64,000 bases of DNA. It comes from Candidatus Nitrosopumilus sediminis. GTDB lineage: Archaea; Thermoproteota; Nitrososphaeria; Nitrososphaerales; Nitrosopumilaceae. Shown here in pieces: positions 9,952-19,055 of the stretch. The stretch's first letter is position 1. Each line of letters starts with the position of its first letter. Below the pieces are notes generated by a model. That model was not told the origin of the DNA. It saw only the letters and a list, made by a program, of their open reading frames with translations, and searched no databases. Both the position numbers and the translations under genes were made by a program. Where the stretch lies: positions 310,001 through 374,000 of the forward strand of contig NC_018656.1 in NCBI RefSeq assembly GCF_000299395.1, in the 5' to 3' direction.

Positions 9952-10818
9952 TTATGCAGGTGTGTAGTCTTTTGCTTGACTTGCAACTGCTTTTGCTTGT
10001 GCATCTGCTTTTTGCAAGATTTGCTCTTTTGTCTCATCTGTCATGAATCCAGATTCGATAGACAAAGAGCGGGCATATTGTGATGCTTTGCCAAGTATTT
10101 GTGAGATGTTGTCTGCAGTAACGTATGCTGCCTCGATTGACAATGATACTGCTTCTTGGTGTGCTTGTGCAAAAGAATCTCTAATCTTCTCAACATCGAT
10201 TACCATTTCTGCTTCTGCATACTTTAGGCCGTCTTCTAATGCTGAATAAAGTGAAATTCCTGCCTCTACTGGCTTGATATCTAATTTACCTAGAATTGAT
10301 GCTAATTTTTCATTGATTACTCCTCCTTTTTCAACTGGAGTACTGTCCTTTGCAATCCAAATTGTTCCTTGATCAATCTTTGTTGGGATTCCTGCCTCTT
10401 TGAATTCAGTAAGCATTGGTCCTGGTGCAATTCCCGTATTTTTTGCAGGGACTACAATGTCGACACTTGCAACATCTCCGCCTCTTGCTGCCATCATGAT
10501 CTTGTTTTTGGCAAGAAGAACGTTTAGCTTGAATGGTGACATGTCTGTAAATATGAACATTATCTGACCTTTCAAATCATCAATCAGGTCTTTGATTCCT
10601 GGAACGTCTAATGTCTCAAGTGCTTTTACTGCAACTTTATCTTTGACACAGACAAATTCCACTTGACCCTTGAGTGTTTTTCTTAATGGTAAAATTTGAG
10701 TTGAACGAACTTTTCTCATCTGGATAATTGATACAACTTTGTATTTTTTTGGTAGCTCTAGTAGTTGTTGGTACATCTGGGTTTTTCTTTTAGGATAAGA
10801 AGTTCTATTTTCATGCAA
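9952..10818 (-). CDS. rplP0: Ribosomal protein L10 (P0)
   Basis: Base of the ribosomal stalk; it binds 23S rRNA and anchors P1 dimers. The 288-residue length and long helical C-terminal spine with repeated A-x-x-Q/A-LSIE segments (residues ~205-275) match archaeal P0, which carries several P1-binding helices. The start is TTG and overlaps the end of the L1 gene by 8 bases, which indicates translational coupling. The far C-terminus ends in KDYTPA and lacks the acidic SLFG-type tail often found on archaeal P0. Confidence 0.93.
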   Translation of the reverse strand: MHENRTSYPKRKTQMYQQLLELPKKYKVVSIIQMRKVRSTQILPLRKTLKGQVEFVCVKDKVAVKALETLDVPGIKDLIDDLKGQIMFIFTDMSPFKLNVLLAKNKIMMAARGGDVASVDIVVPAKNTGIAPGPMLTEFKEAGIPTKIDQGTIWIAKDSTPVEKGGVINEKLASILGKLDIKPVEAGISLYSALEDGLKYAEAEMVIDVEKIRDSFAQAHQEAVSLSIEAAYVTADNISQILGKASQYARSLSIESGFMTDETKEQILQKADAQAKAVASQAKDYTPA

Positions 10819-11473
10819 ATTTCTTCTTAACCTCTTGTGCTTGTTTGATTGGCTTGCCCATTGTAGTTTTAATTAAAATCTTTTTGATATTTTTCTCACC
10901 GTTTGGTAATTTCTTTTCAATTGCATTGAGAACTGCATGTGCATTAATTGCCAAATCTGAATCTTCCATAGTTACATCACCAATCTTTGATGAGATAGAT
11001 AGTGATGCTCTTGTTCTAACTTTGATGCATGATCTGAATCTTTGCAAGAATGCTTCAATGGATGCATCAAACGGAACCGGTGTTGGCATTTTTCCCCTTG
11101 GACCTAAAAGTTGACCCAAAGTTTTACCGACAGTTGGCATTACTTTGGTATCTGCTAAGAAGAAATCATATTTGTTAATGAATTTTCTAGACTCTCTTTT
11201 GTTAGTTCCAAATTTTTCCAACTCTTCTGTTCCGATTACTGAATCTGCTTTTGCAGCTTTTGCTTTTTGGTTCATCTCTCCTGTTGCAATAATACATACA
11301 GTTGCAGGAGAGCTGGTCTTTGGTAATTGAACTACTTCGTTAATTGCAAATCCTTTCTTTACATCAATATCTTTGAAAGTAATGATCAGTTCTACGGATT
11401 GTTTGAATTTTCTCTCTTTTGTTGCAGCTTTTGCCTCTTTTACAAGATCAACTAGCTGAGCCTCTGTAATCAT
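10811..11473 (-). CDS. rpl1: Ribosomal protein L1
   Basis: Component of the L1 stalk of the large subunit, involved in E-site tRNA release. The 220-residue length is typical. The central motif PTVGKTLGQLLGPRGKMPTP (about residues 112-131) is the family signature. L1 and L10 form a two-gene operon on the minus strand, starting with an ATG at 11473. L1 is autoregulatory in many archaea, but no mRNA binding site was identified here. Confidence 0.96.
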   Translation of the reverse strand: MITEAQLVDLVKEAKAATKERKFKQSVELIITFKDIDVKKGFAINEVVQLPKTSSPATVCIIATGEMNQKAKAAKADSVIGTEELEKFGTNKRESRKFINKYDFFLADTKVMPTVGKTLGQLLGPRGKMPTPVPFDASIEAFLQRFRSCIKVRTRASLSISSKIGDVTMEDSDLAINAHAVLNAIEKKLPNGEKNIKKILIKTTMGKPIKQAQEVKKKFA

Positions 11474-11640
11474 TACGAAACAATTTCTAGAAAACCTACT
11501 TAAAATCGTTTAGAGATTGAGTTTTTTGCCAACCATTTATTTTAAAAAATTACAAATTTTTGCTAAAATTATTACAAATAAGGTGCAAATATTGCTGAAA
11601 ACCTACATATATTAAATCAGAACCATGTTTTTCGAATACG

Positions 11641-12096
11641 TTGCATCGTTTTGATGAATTAGATATGAAATTACTTTATGAATTAACTAAAGATGGCTCC
11701 ATTTCTGTTCCTACCCTATCGAAAAAACTTGGAATTAATGCCTCAGTGCTGTATAGCCGAATTAAGAGACTGATGAAAAAGAAGCTCATCAAGAAATTCA
11801 CCATCGAAATCGATGATTCTCTCTTGGGAATAGGAGTAAAAGCAAATGTCGGGATTAATCGAGATCCAAAACTAAAGGATTCCATCCACAAGAAATTCCT
11901 GGAGACTCCTGAGGTGGTTTCCATTTCGGAGGTCACAGGCAGGTTTGACATTATGATTCAGGTTTATGCCAAGAACCTTGAAGCACTTCACTCTATTGTA
12001 ATTGAAAAAATCGGAAAAATTGAAGGCATTCAAAATACTGAGACCTTTGTAGAACTACAAAAAACCGATAAAGATCCTGTCTATCTGATTCAATAA
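11641..12096 (+). CDS. Lrp/AsnC family transcriptional regulator
   Basis: DNA-binding regulator of 151 residues. The N-terminal winged helix (ELTKDGSISVPTLSKKLGIN, residues ~10-29) is followed by an alpha-beta RAM ligand-binding domain (SISEVTGRFDIMIQVYAKNL). The start is TTG at 11641, with a TATA-like ATATATTAAA about 30 bases upstream. The gene is inserted on the plus strand between the L1 and L11 genes, which run the other way, and its stop abuts the L11 stop. Ligand and targets cannot be inferred. Confidence 0.92.
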   Translation: MHRFDELDMKLLYELTKDGSISVPTLSKKLGINASVLYSRIKRLMKKKLIKKFTIEIDDSLLGIGVKANVGINRDPKLKDSIHKKFLETPEVVSISEVTGRFDIMIQVYAKNLEALHSIVIEKIGKIEGIQNTETFVELQKTDKDPVYLIQ

Positions 12097-12576
12097 TTAT
12101 TGGAATTTCTCATCCCACTTGCCTTCGTTAATTTCGGCAGTGATTTCTTTTGGAGTCTTTCCTTCCACTTTGACTCCTAATGCAAGACATGTTCCAATGA
12201 TTGTCTTTGCAACTGATTTTAGTGATGAAGCATAAGATTTGTCTAGTTTTGTGTTTGCGACTTTGAGTACCGAATCCATTGTAACATCGCCTGCCCATTC
12301 AGTGCCAGATGTACCTGAGCCTTTCTGAATTCCAGCTTCCTTCATGATTAGTGCAGCAGCTGATGGAATTCCGATTTCGATATCATAACTTTTTGTATCC
12401 GTATCAACGATTACTGTAACTGGAACTTTCATTCCTTCAAAGTCTTTTGTCTTTTCATTAATTGAATTGATGACTTCCATGATGTTGACTCCTAGAGGAC
12501 CTAGTGCTGGACCCAAAGGTGGACCTGCTGATGCTCCTCCGCCGGTTACAAGTGATGATACTTTTTGTTCTCCCAT
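12097..12576 (-). CDS. rpl11: Ribosomal protein L11
   Basis: Part of the GTPase-associated centre of the large subunit, 159 residues. The N-terminal glycine/proline-rich motif (ASAGPPLGPALGPLGVNI) is diagnostic. The C-terminal rRNA-binding domain contains GSGTSGTEWAGDVT. It follows spt5 by about 35 bases and ends the secE-spt5-rpl11 operon. The archaeal-style C-terminal extension (ITAEINEGKWDEKFQ) is present. Confidence 0.96.
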   Translation of the reverse strand: MGEQKVSSLVTGGGASAGPPLGPALGPLGVNIMEVINSINEKTKDFEGMKVPVTVIVDTDTKSYDIEIGIPSAAALIMKEAGIQKGSGTSGTEWAGDVTMDSVLKVANTKLDKSYASSLKSVAKTIIGTCLALGVKVEGKTPKEITAEINEGKWDEKFQ

Positions 12577-12611
12577 GTTAAATCAGACTCTAAATGAAAA
12601 TTTAATCCTTC

Positions 12612-13070
12612 CTAAGCCTCACTAGACAGCTTTAGATAGTTTGCGTCTACTGTGACTGGTAATTGGTATGATGCATCTAGTAGCACTACAGTTGCCTCTT
12701 CCTTGTCGACATCAATTCTCGTAATTGTTGCCTTCATTCCCTTGAATGGACCTCCTGTAATCTCTACTACATCATCGACTGTTAATTGTGAAACTGTTGA
12801 TTTCTTGATTAGATATCCTTCAATGTCTTTGAATTCCAATTCTCCTCTTAATTGACCTCTGATGTGCCTTACACCTTCTACTGCCAAGTATGCATCACTT
12901 GGATTGACTGCTTCAATGACGACATAGCCTTTTAGATCACTTACCCAAAATACGGATTGAATGTTGATCTGATTTGCATTGGCTTTAGCTTCTAATAACC
13001 TCATTACCACTTTTTCTTGTCCTCCTGTGGTTCTTATTGCAAACAAATGTGATTTGATTTCTTCTGACAT
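12612..13070 (-). CDS. spt5: Transcription elongation factor Spt5 (NusG)
   Basis: Processivity factor for RNA polymerase with an N-terminal NGN domain (HLFAIRTTGGQEKVVMRLLE) and a C-terminal KOW domain (GPFKGMKATITRID). I chose the ATG at 13070 (MSEEIKSHLF, 152 aa). An upstream in-frame ATG at 13082 would overlap the end of secE by 11 bases and add only MVGN. The GGTAGG just upstream of 13070 could serve as a ribosome-binding site. The gene sits between secE and rpl11, the usual archaeal order. Confidence 0.93.
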   Translation of the reverse strand: MSEEIKSHLFAIRTTGGQEKVVMRLLEAKANANQINIQSVFWVSDLKGYVVIEAVNPSDAYLAVEGVRHIRGQLRGELEFKDIEGYLIKKSTVSQLTVDDVVEITGGPFKGMKATITRIDVDKEEATVVLLDASYQLPVTVDANYLKLSSEA

Positions 13071-13071
13071 G

Positions 13072-13245
13072 TTACCTACCAAATGTAATTACCGAAAAGA
13101 CAAACTGAATTGTAAAACCAATAGCTCCTACTCCTGCTATTCCTAACAAAACAAGTCTAAGATGCTGTGAATACTCATCTCTGTCAGGCTTCTTGGCCAT
13201 TTTCATAGTGTTGGCCATGTTCTTGACAGTCTGCTTAGGGTTCAT
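13072..13245 (-). CDS. secE: Protein translocase subunit SecE (Sec61 gamma)
   Basis: Short gene of 57 codons reading MNPKQTVKNMANTMKMAKKP, then DRDEYSQHLRLVLLGIAGVG and a single C-terminal transmembrane helix (about residues 30-54). This matches archaeal SecE/Sec61 gamma: an amphipathic helix followed by one membrane span that clamps SecY. It lies immediately upstream of spt5, the standard archaeal arrangement. SecY is encoded elsewhere in this window. The start ATG at 13245 is the only good candidate. Confidence 0.9.
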   Translation of the reverse strand: MNPKQTVKNMANTMKMAKKPDRDEYSQHLRLVLLGIAGVGAIGFTIQFVFSVITFGR

Positions 13246-13284
13246 TGCTGGAAATTAATAAGGTGTCCTTATATCTCTTATCTC

Positions 13285-14061
13285 ATGGAACTACTGGTTG
13301 CATATCAAGATGACCCCGCCGGTCATAATATGGCAAAATATCTTTCAAAAGAAATGACTTTGAAAGATGATGTTTTTCATGGGAAATATTATGATCTTCT
13401 AATAATTCCTACACCTGCAATTTCTGCTGATTGGTTGGAAGAAAAATATGATTATGACGGATTTATTTTTCTCTCAAAACATGCTGCAGAATCTGGGGAA
13501 CTAGCTTTGACTTGCCACAGCACTGGAAATTTCTCCACGGCAAAGTTTGGTGGAAACGATAAACAAGTTGCAATCCCAAAACCTGACTTTCAAAAAGTTT
13601 ATCTTCAAACTCTAAAGAAAAACCAGTCCAAGTTCTCTGAATTTCAAATTACTATAGAGGCGACTCACCATGGACCAACTGCACTGACAAAGCCATCAAT
13701 ATTTGTAGAAATTGGAACTACTGAAAAACAATGGAATGATGAATCACTATGCAGTTCCGTTGCATCATTGGTTCACCAAGTACTGTCACAACCAATCAAA
13801 GAGCATCCAGTAGCAATTTGTTTTGGTGGAACTCACTATCCTTCAAAATTTACCGATGAGTTGTTAGATGGCAAGTTTGCACTTGGGACTGTCATTCCAA
13901 AACATACTCTAGGTGATCTAGATGAAAAGTTATTTTCTCATATTATGCAACAAAACAGTATGGCAAAAGCTGCACTCTTGGATTGGCGAGGACTTGGTCC
14001 AAACAAGCAGAAGGTACTTGATCTTTTAAAATCTACAGACCTTGAGGTAATCAAGCTTTGA
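13285..14061 (+). CDS. dtdA: D-aminoacyl-tRNA deacylase (DtdA/GEK1 type)
   Basis: Hydrolyses D-amino acids mischarged onto tRNA. The archaeal/plant DtdA family is unrelated to bacterial DTD1. Family motifs visible in the 258 residues are LTCHSTGNF (near 74), EATHHGPTAL (near 129) and CFGGTHYPSKFT (near 180), with conserved His residues suited to metal binding. The gene is divergent from secE. The downstream ogt start overlaps its stop codon (TTGA), so the two genes form an operon with a quality-control and repair theme. Confidence 0.93.
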   Translation: MELLVAYQDDPAGHNMAKYLSKEMTLKDDVFHGKYYDLLIIPTPAISADWLEEKYDYDGFIFLSKHAAESGELALTCHSTGNFSTAKFGGNDKQVAIPKPDFQKVYLQTLKKNQSKFSEFQITIEATHHGPTALTKPSIFVEIGTTEKQWNDESLCSSVASLVHQVLSQPIKEHPVAICFGGTHYPSKFTDELLDGKFALGTVIPKHTLGDLDEKLFSHIMQQNSMAKAALLDWRGLGPNKQKVLDLLKSTDLEVIKL

Positions 14062-14357
14062 ATATCCAAGAAAAGATTTACAAAAAATTACTCGAAGTAC
14101 CCAAAGGACAAATCACAACTTATGGGGATTTGGCAAAAGCTGTTGGACTAAAAAATGGCCAAAGAGCTGTTGGAAAAATCATGAACAAAAATCCATATCC
14201 TGTGATCATTCCTTGCCATAGAGTTGTAATGTCTACTGGAAAAATCGGTGGATATGCATATGGAGAGCATGTCAAAACCAAGATGCTAAATGACGAAGGG
14301 ATAGAAATTCAAAATGGCAAAATTGTAAAACTAGAAAATGTACTTTATAGATTCTAA
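14058..14357 (+). CDS. ogt: Methylated-DNA-protein cysteine methyltransferase-like protein
   Basis: A 99-residue protein equal to the C-terminal active-site domain of O6-alkylguanine-DNA alkyltransferases. The acceptor motif IPCHRVV is at about residues 51-57. It is preceded by the helix-turn-helix with its arginine finger region (GLKNGQRAVGKIMNKNPYPV), so the acceptor Cys is present and direct repair activity is plausible. The short length without the N-terminal domain is common in archaea. The start is TTG, overlapping dtdA by 4 bases. An ATL-like non-catalytic role is less likely because Cys is retained. Confidence 0.9.
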   Translation: MNIQEKIYKKLLEVPKGQITTYGDLAKAVGLKNGQRAVGKIMNKNPYPVIIPCHRVVMSTGKIGGYAYGEHVKTKMLNDEGIEIQNGKIVKLENVLYRF

Positions 14358-14815
14358 TCTTTTCGTTTTTCTCTAATCTCATCCATCAAAAGTCTGAGAT
14401 GGGCTTTGTTTCTAACTGTGTTACCACCGACTTTCTTGTATAGAGCCCAGAATTCTGGATTAGTCAAATCTTTTCTGTCTTTTGCAATTTTTAATAATCG
14501 TCTCAATGAGCGAACCTTTGCAACATAGACTTCTTTCTTACCTACTCTAGCTCCTTTTCTTCCTTGTTTGGAACCTTGAGTTGTACCTCTCTTGTTTTTC
14601 TGAGATTTCTTCTCATGTGCTCTTCCTTTTGAAGTGCCGGTAAATGATTTGATTTTGATAGTGTTTGCTGTGATCAGACTGCGAATGTTTTCTCTAGTAA
14701 TTGCATCTGCAATATCGTCTAGATGGTCACTGTCGAATCTAATTCTGTGAACACCTACACCAGTAACTCTGGCTGCGAGTCTTTTTTTAGCTTTAAGATT
14801 TACTACCACTTGCAC
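14354..14815 (-). CDS. rpl19e: Ribosomal protein L19e
   Basis: Archaeal/eukaryotic-specific large-subunit protein of 153 residues. It is highly basic, starting with VVNLKAKKRLAARVTGVGVH, with an Arg/Lys-rich middle (KKSQKNKRGTTQGSKQGRKG) and a helical C-terminus. The start is GTG at 14815. The gene overlaps the 3' end of rpl32e by 23 bases, so the pair is translationally coupled. It converges with ogt, with a 4-base overlap of the reading frames. Confidence 0.95.
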   Translation of the reverse strand: MQVVVNLKAKKRLAARVTGVGVHRIRFDSDHLDDIADAITRENIRSLITANTIKIKSFTGTSKGRAHEKKSQKNKRGTTQGSKQGRKGARVGKKEVYVAKVRSLRRLLKIAKDRKDLTNPEFWALYKKVGGNTVRNKAHLRLLMDEIREKRKD

Positions 14816-15197
14816 TCACTCTTGCGTTAAATATTTTGAATTTTTGTTCAATTGCTTTTACGATAATTTCTTTTCTCTTTTTAGTGCCCACACCGTGTCC
14901 AAATCTGACTCCGTCTTTCTTTGGGTCTAACTTTTCTAAATCATTCAAGTTGTAAACTAGATTATCTGTAAATCCTGATGGATGTAATCCTCTTGCATCT
15001 TTTGGTCCACCATATCCTACTTTGACTAGACCTGGACGGCCTCTGCTCTTTTGTTTTCTTTGGTGGTGATCAATACCTTTTGGCTTTCTCCAATTGGTTT
15101 GTAATCTAACATAACGCCAACTCTCTGGTCTTACAAAGTCTGGCTTGTTTTCTTTAGCCTCTTCTCTCTTTGCAAGTAGATCCTTGTTGATCGTCAT
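14793..15197 (-). CDS. rpl32e: Ribosomal protein L32e
   Basis: Archaeal/eukaryotic large-subunit protein of 134 residues. The core signature is visible as FVRPESWRYVRLQTNWRKPK, then KSRGRPGLVKVGYGGPKDAR and GLHPSGF. It lies upstream of and overlaps L19e, as in the archaeal spc operon. Here the pair is detached from the L18-S5-L30-L15 block found at 22.5-24.7 kb on the other strand. The frame and length are normal. Confidence 0.95.
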   Translation of the reverse strand: MTINKDLLAKREEAKENKPDFVRPESWRYVRLQTNWRKPKGIDHHQRKQKSRGRPGLVKVGYGGPKDARGLHPSGFTDNLVYNLNDLEKLDPKKDGVRFGHGVGTKKRKEIIVKAIEQKFKIFNARVSASGSKS

Positions 15198-15442
15198 AAG
15201 ATTGAGTCTTGAATTTTGGAATAAATACGTTCCTAGGCCAGAAAAAAATTATCTATAAGAAAAAGATAATAAGGAAACTTTGGGCGGATCGAATATCTCA
15301 TGAACCAGCCTGGGATTGAACTAATAATTTTTGGGGGCATGTACCTCTGACCCAAGTATTAGGTACTGCTGCAACTGAGAAATTTTCTTCACAATTAACC
15401 GCCTTTGGAATCAAACCATCCAAAGTCCACAGAAACCTAAGC

Positions 15443-16951
15443 GTGGATGAGATGGTCCGATTGGCAGTAGAGCGAAAGGAGGGCGTTGTAAATTCAACAG
15501 GCTCATTATCAGTAAATACTGGAAAATATACAGGCAGATCCCCTGATGACCGATTCATCGTATATGATGATAAGACTCATGACACTGTAGATTGGGGGCC
15601 AATCAACCACCAATTCCCAACTGGCAAATTTGAAAAACTCTTTGAAAAAATGAGAGCCTTTGTTGATAACAAGGAACTCTTTGTCTTTGATGGCTTTGTA
15701 GGTGCTGATCCTGAAACTCGTTTGCCAATCAGAGTAATCAATGACCATGTATGGCAAAGCATGTTTGCAAGTAACTTGTTTATCAGACCTACTTCGGAAG
15801 AATTAGAAAAGCATGAACCTGAATTTACTATTTTGTGCATCAATGATTTCTTTGCAGACCCTGAAGTTGATGGAACTAGAACTGATGTCTTTATACTAAT
15901 TGATTTGACAAGAAAAATTGTTTTGATTGGCGGAACCGAGTATGCCGGCGAGATGAAAAAATCAATGTTTGGTGTGATGAACTTTCTGTTACCTGAACGC
16001 GGCATCTTCCCAATGCACTGTTCTGCAAACATTGGTGAGAAAGGCGACACTGCTTTGTTCTTTGGATTATCCGGCACTGGTAAAACAACTCTTTCTGCAG
16101 ATCCTAACAGAAAATTAATTGGTGATGATGAACATGGGTGGTCTGACAATGGGACATTTAATTTTGAAGGGGGCTGCTATGCAAAATGTATCAACCTCAG
16201 CCAAGAAGCAGAACCTGAAATTTGGAATGCAATCAAACCCGGCGCACTTTTAGAAAATGTTGTGCTAAAAGACAATGTCCCAGACTATGATGACAACACA
16301 TTGACAGAAAATACTCGTGTTGGATATCCTCTAGACTTTATCCCCGGAGCTGTAATTCCAAGTGTCGGTGGAAATCCTAGAGTTATTGTATTTTTGACAG
16401 CAGATGCATTGGGGGTATTGCCACCTGTTTCAAGACTTACCCGAGAAGGGGCAATGTATCATTTCATGTCCGGATATACTAGTAAGTTGGCAGGAACTGA
16501 AAGAGGAATCAAGGAGCCAAAATCTGTGTTTTCTCAGTGTTTTGGAGCGCCATTCATGCCTAGACCAGCCTCAGTTTATGCAAAACTATTAGGAGAAAAA
16601 ATCAAAAAACACAATACCGTAGTTTATCTCATCAATACTGGATGGTCTGGAGGACCTTACGGTGTTGGAAAAAGAATCAAAATAAAATACAGTAGGGCAA
16701 TGGTTACTGCCGCTCTTTCAGGTGCACTTGATATTGTAAAATACAGACATGATGATTTGTTTAATCTAGATATTCCAACTGAAGTTGAAGGGGTGCCTTC
16801 TGAGATTTTAGATCCAAAACATACCTGGATTGACAAAGACGCCTATGATCTTTCTGCAAAGAAATTAGCTCAAATGTTTGTTGAAAACTTTAAGAAATTT
16901 GAAAATGTCTCACCTGAGATAATCGAAGCCGGTCCTAAACACAAACTATAG
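15443..16951 (+). CDS. pckA: Phosphoenolpyruvate carboxykinase (ATP), N-terminus uncertain
   Basis: Interconverts oxaloacetate and PEP using ATP, feeding gluconeogenesis. The 502 residues include the PEPCK P-loop GLSGTGKTTL (about residue 208), the metal-binding GDDEHGW, NFEGGCYAK and TENTRVGYP. The GTG at 15443 is the first canonical start, but homologous sequence continues upstream in frame (EKFSSQLTAFGIKPSKVHRN). That reading runs back to a TGA at 15317 without any ATG, GTG or TTG. A CTG near 15354 (MTQVLGTAATEKF) or a lost base in the T5G5 run near 15330, reached from the ATG at 15300, are candidate true starts. Confidence 0.93.
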   Translation: MDEMVRLAVERKEGVVNSTGSLSVNTGKYTGRSPDDRFIVYDDKTHDTVDWGPINHQFPTGKFEKLFEKMRAFVDNKELFVFDGFVGADPETRLPIRVINDHVWQSMFASNLFIRPTSEELEKHEPEFTILCINDFFADPEVDGTRTDVFILIDLTRKIVLIGGTEYAGEMKKSMFGVMNFLLPERGIFPMHCSANIGEKGDTALFFGLSGTGKTTLSADPNRKLIGDDEHGWSDNGTFNFEGGCYAKCINLSQEAEPEIWNAIKPGALLENVVLKDNVPDYDDNTLTENTRVGYPLDFIPGAVIPSVGGNPRVIVFLTADALGVLPPVSRLTREGAMYHFMSGYTSKLAGTERGIKEPKSVFSQCFGAPFMPRPASVYAKLLGEKIKKHNTVVYLINTGWSGGPYGVGKRIKIKYSRAMVTAALSGALDIVKYRHDDLFNLDIPTEVEGVPSEILDPKHTWIDKDAYDLSAKKLAQMFVENFKKFENVSPEIIEAGPKHKL

Positions 16952-16952
16952 G

Positions 16953-18992
16953 TTATTTTCTTTTTAGTACTCCAAACACTGCTATTGCAATTACAATGCT
17001 GCCAATTATGAAAATCTGTTTTTCTGGAATATCTGTTATGCCTGGTATTTGCTGATTCTCATCTAGTGAATTAATTTCAATCACATTGAATGCACTTGAT
17101 GTAGTTCCATTAACTCTGATTTTTGCATCAACCCAGTACAGTGAATTCTCATAAACGTCAATTGATGCTTTCTTGTCCGGTGTTGCAGTTGTAGTGTGAA
17201 CGCTTCCGTCTTTGCTGTTAATTACTGAAATTTTTGCAAAGCTCCATTCTTCTGGATGGTAAATATCAAATGACAGTTTCTCATTTTGTTGGTTTACTGA
17301 AACAGAACCAGGTGTGTAATGCAACAAAAATGGTACCCTGTACTGTATGCCCTCATGACTGATCATCATTGTTCCTTCATGGTCTCCAAAATTATCTTCT
17401 GTAATGCTCATCTTTATTTTCAAAATGTCTCCATCCAACACTCCTCCAAACTTTACAAATTCCGGTCCGTCAAATGTCACATCAAATCCTCCCCATGATC
17501 CATCCGTTGATTTTAGCTGGAATTGCTTTTCGACAATTCTATCATCTGATGACGCAATGGCAACAAAGTTTGGGGGCTCTATGATCAGTTTTGCATTAAA
17601 TGCATTTGCAATGTCCAGTCTCCCGGCACCTGCCTCATGAATGGAGAATTCTTGCTCATAGGCGTCTGATACAGGCTCAACTGTAGTAAGTAGCAGGGAT
17701 TTGATTTCATGGTGGTGGAGTTCTGGGTTTTTTTGAAGCAATAAGGCTGCTGCTCCACTAACGTGAGGGGCAGCATAGCTTGTTCCACTGGTAAAGTTGT
17801 ATCCTGCATTGTTTTGTGTGGTGTTGATATACGCCCCAGGTGCTACGATTTCTGGTTTAATGTAAAATGGTGATACAGGTCCCCTGGAACTAAAATGTGC
17901 AACAAAGTCTGGATTGTAAAACAGTTGCAAAATCCCACTGCTCTTCTCTGTGATTGATTCTTTGATTTCAAGTCCTTCTTCTCTGTCTATTGACACAACT
18001 GGAATTCTTGGCGCATAGTCTGGTTCTATAAACTCATGAATCAGCTCTCCCAAAAAAATTCCTGGATTGTTATTGTAAACAATCAGTGCCTTAGCTCCTG
18101 CGTCAGCTGCATTTTTTTCTTTAATTGAAAAATACAACAACTCTCCTTCAACATCGCTTCCCCTTTCGACAATTGCTATTGCATCCTTTACATCCACTTT
18201 TTCAAAGTCTTCAATCTTTCCATAACCTGCAGAAACAATTTTTGCAATGATTGACTCTTCTAGTTTTGTAGAGCCGACCATTGGAATTACGGTATATGGT
18301 TTTTCATCTATCTCTAATGTTGCAACTAAACTCGATGTAAGATTGTTATATGTTGCACCCACTGTAACTGAGCCAAAATTTCTTCCAGGACTTCCAATTG
18401 TTTCTAGTTCTGGTCCATCGTTTCCAGCTGCAGTTACCACAAAAATTTCTTTTTCTAATGCTTCATTGACTGCACGATCAATCTTTGCATTTGTTCTGTT
18501 TACCCCTAAACTGATATTGATAATGTCTGCATCGTCCTCAATTGCTTTCTGAATTGCCCTTATGATTAGATCTGATGATACTCCCTCTCCGTCCTCTGAA
18601 ACTTTGTAAGCTAGAATTTTTGCCTTGGGTGCAACTCCTGACATTTCACCATCAGCTGCAATCACTCCTGCAACCTGAGTTCCATGACCGTTTGTATCAA
18701 GTGGGGTTTCATTCTCGCGAATGAAATTGTATCCGCCAATCACTTTCCCATCAGGACCCCATCCAAACAAATCTGGATGGTTGTAATCTACCCCCGTATC
18801 AATTACTGCAATCTTTATCCCCGCACCATCAATTCCCTCCATCCTTGGAATGTCTACTCCGATGTATGGAACACTTCTATCCAGATACAGTTCTGATTCG
18901 TTTTGTGTTTCTAGCTGTGATAAAACCAAAATTACTGTAAATATTAGAATTGTAGAAAAAGCTAGTAATAATTTCACAAATTTCCTATCCAT
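16953..18992 (-). CDS. Secreted, membrane-anchored S8 subtilisin-like serine protease
   Basis: A 679-residue exported protease. An N-terminal hydrophobic helix (residues ~9-25) serves as a signal or anchor. The catalytic triad motifs are complete: IDTGVDYNHPDL (Asp65), NGHGTQVAGV (His103) and GTSYAAPHVSG (Ser near 404). A protease-associated (PA)-like insertion lies between the His and Ser motifs (KALIVYNNNPGIFLGELI). Fn3/Ig-like C-terminal domains precede a final transmembrane helix and a KRK stop-transfer end. It probably degrades or matures cell-envelope proteins. It is convergent with pckA and divergent from sodA. Confidence 0.92.
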   Translation of the reverse strand: MDRKFVKLLLAFSTILIFTVILVLSQLETQNESELYLDRSVPYIGVDIPRMEGIDGAGIKIAVIDTGVDYNHPDLFGWGPDGKVIGGYNFIRENETPLDTNGHGTQVAGVIAADGEMSGVAPKAKILAYKVSEDGEGVSSDLIIRAIQKAIEDDADIINISLGVNRTNAKIDRAVNEALEKEIFVVTAAGNDGPELETIGSPGRNFGSVTVGATYNNLTSSLVATLEIDEKPYTVIPMVGSTKLEESIIAKIVSAGYGKIEDFEKVDVKDAIAIVERGSDVEGELLYFSIKEKNAADAGAKALIVYNNNPGIFLGELIHEFIEPDYAPRIPVVSIDREEGLEIKESITEKSSGILQLFYNPDFVAHFSSRGPVSPFYIKPEIVAPGAYINTTQNNAGYNFTSGTSYAAPHVSGAAALLLQKNPELHHHEIKSLLLTTVEPVSDAYEQEFSIHEAGAGRLDIANAFNAKLIIEPPNFVAIASSDDRIVEKQFQLKSTDGSWGGFDVTFDGPEFVKFGGVLDGDILKIKMSITEDNFGDHEGTMMISHEGIQYRVPFLLHYTPGSVSVNQQNEKLSFDIYHPEEWSFAKISVINSKDGSVHTTTATPDKKASIDVYENSLYWVDAKIRVNGTTSSAFNVIEINSLDENQQIPGITDIPEKQIFIIGSIVIAIAVFGVLKRK

Positions 18993-19055
18993 TTAAACAA
19001 GTAAAAATGAATTGCTTAGTAAAGCAATAAATGGAATAAACCACAAACCCTTCTC

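Noticed and set aside
13071-13082. Longer start for spt5 (MVGN extension)
   Set aside because: It would overlap secE and gives no conserved residues; the ATG at 13070 is better placed.
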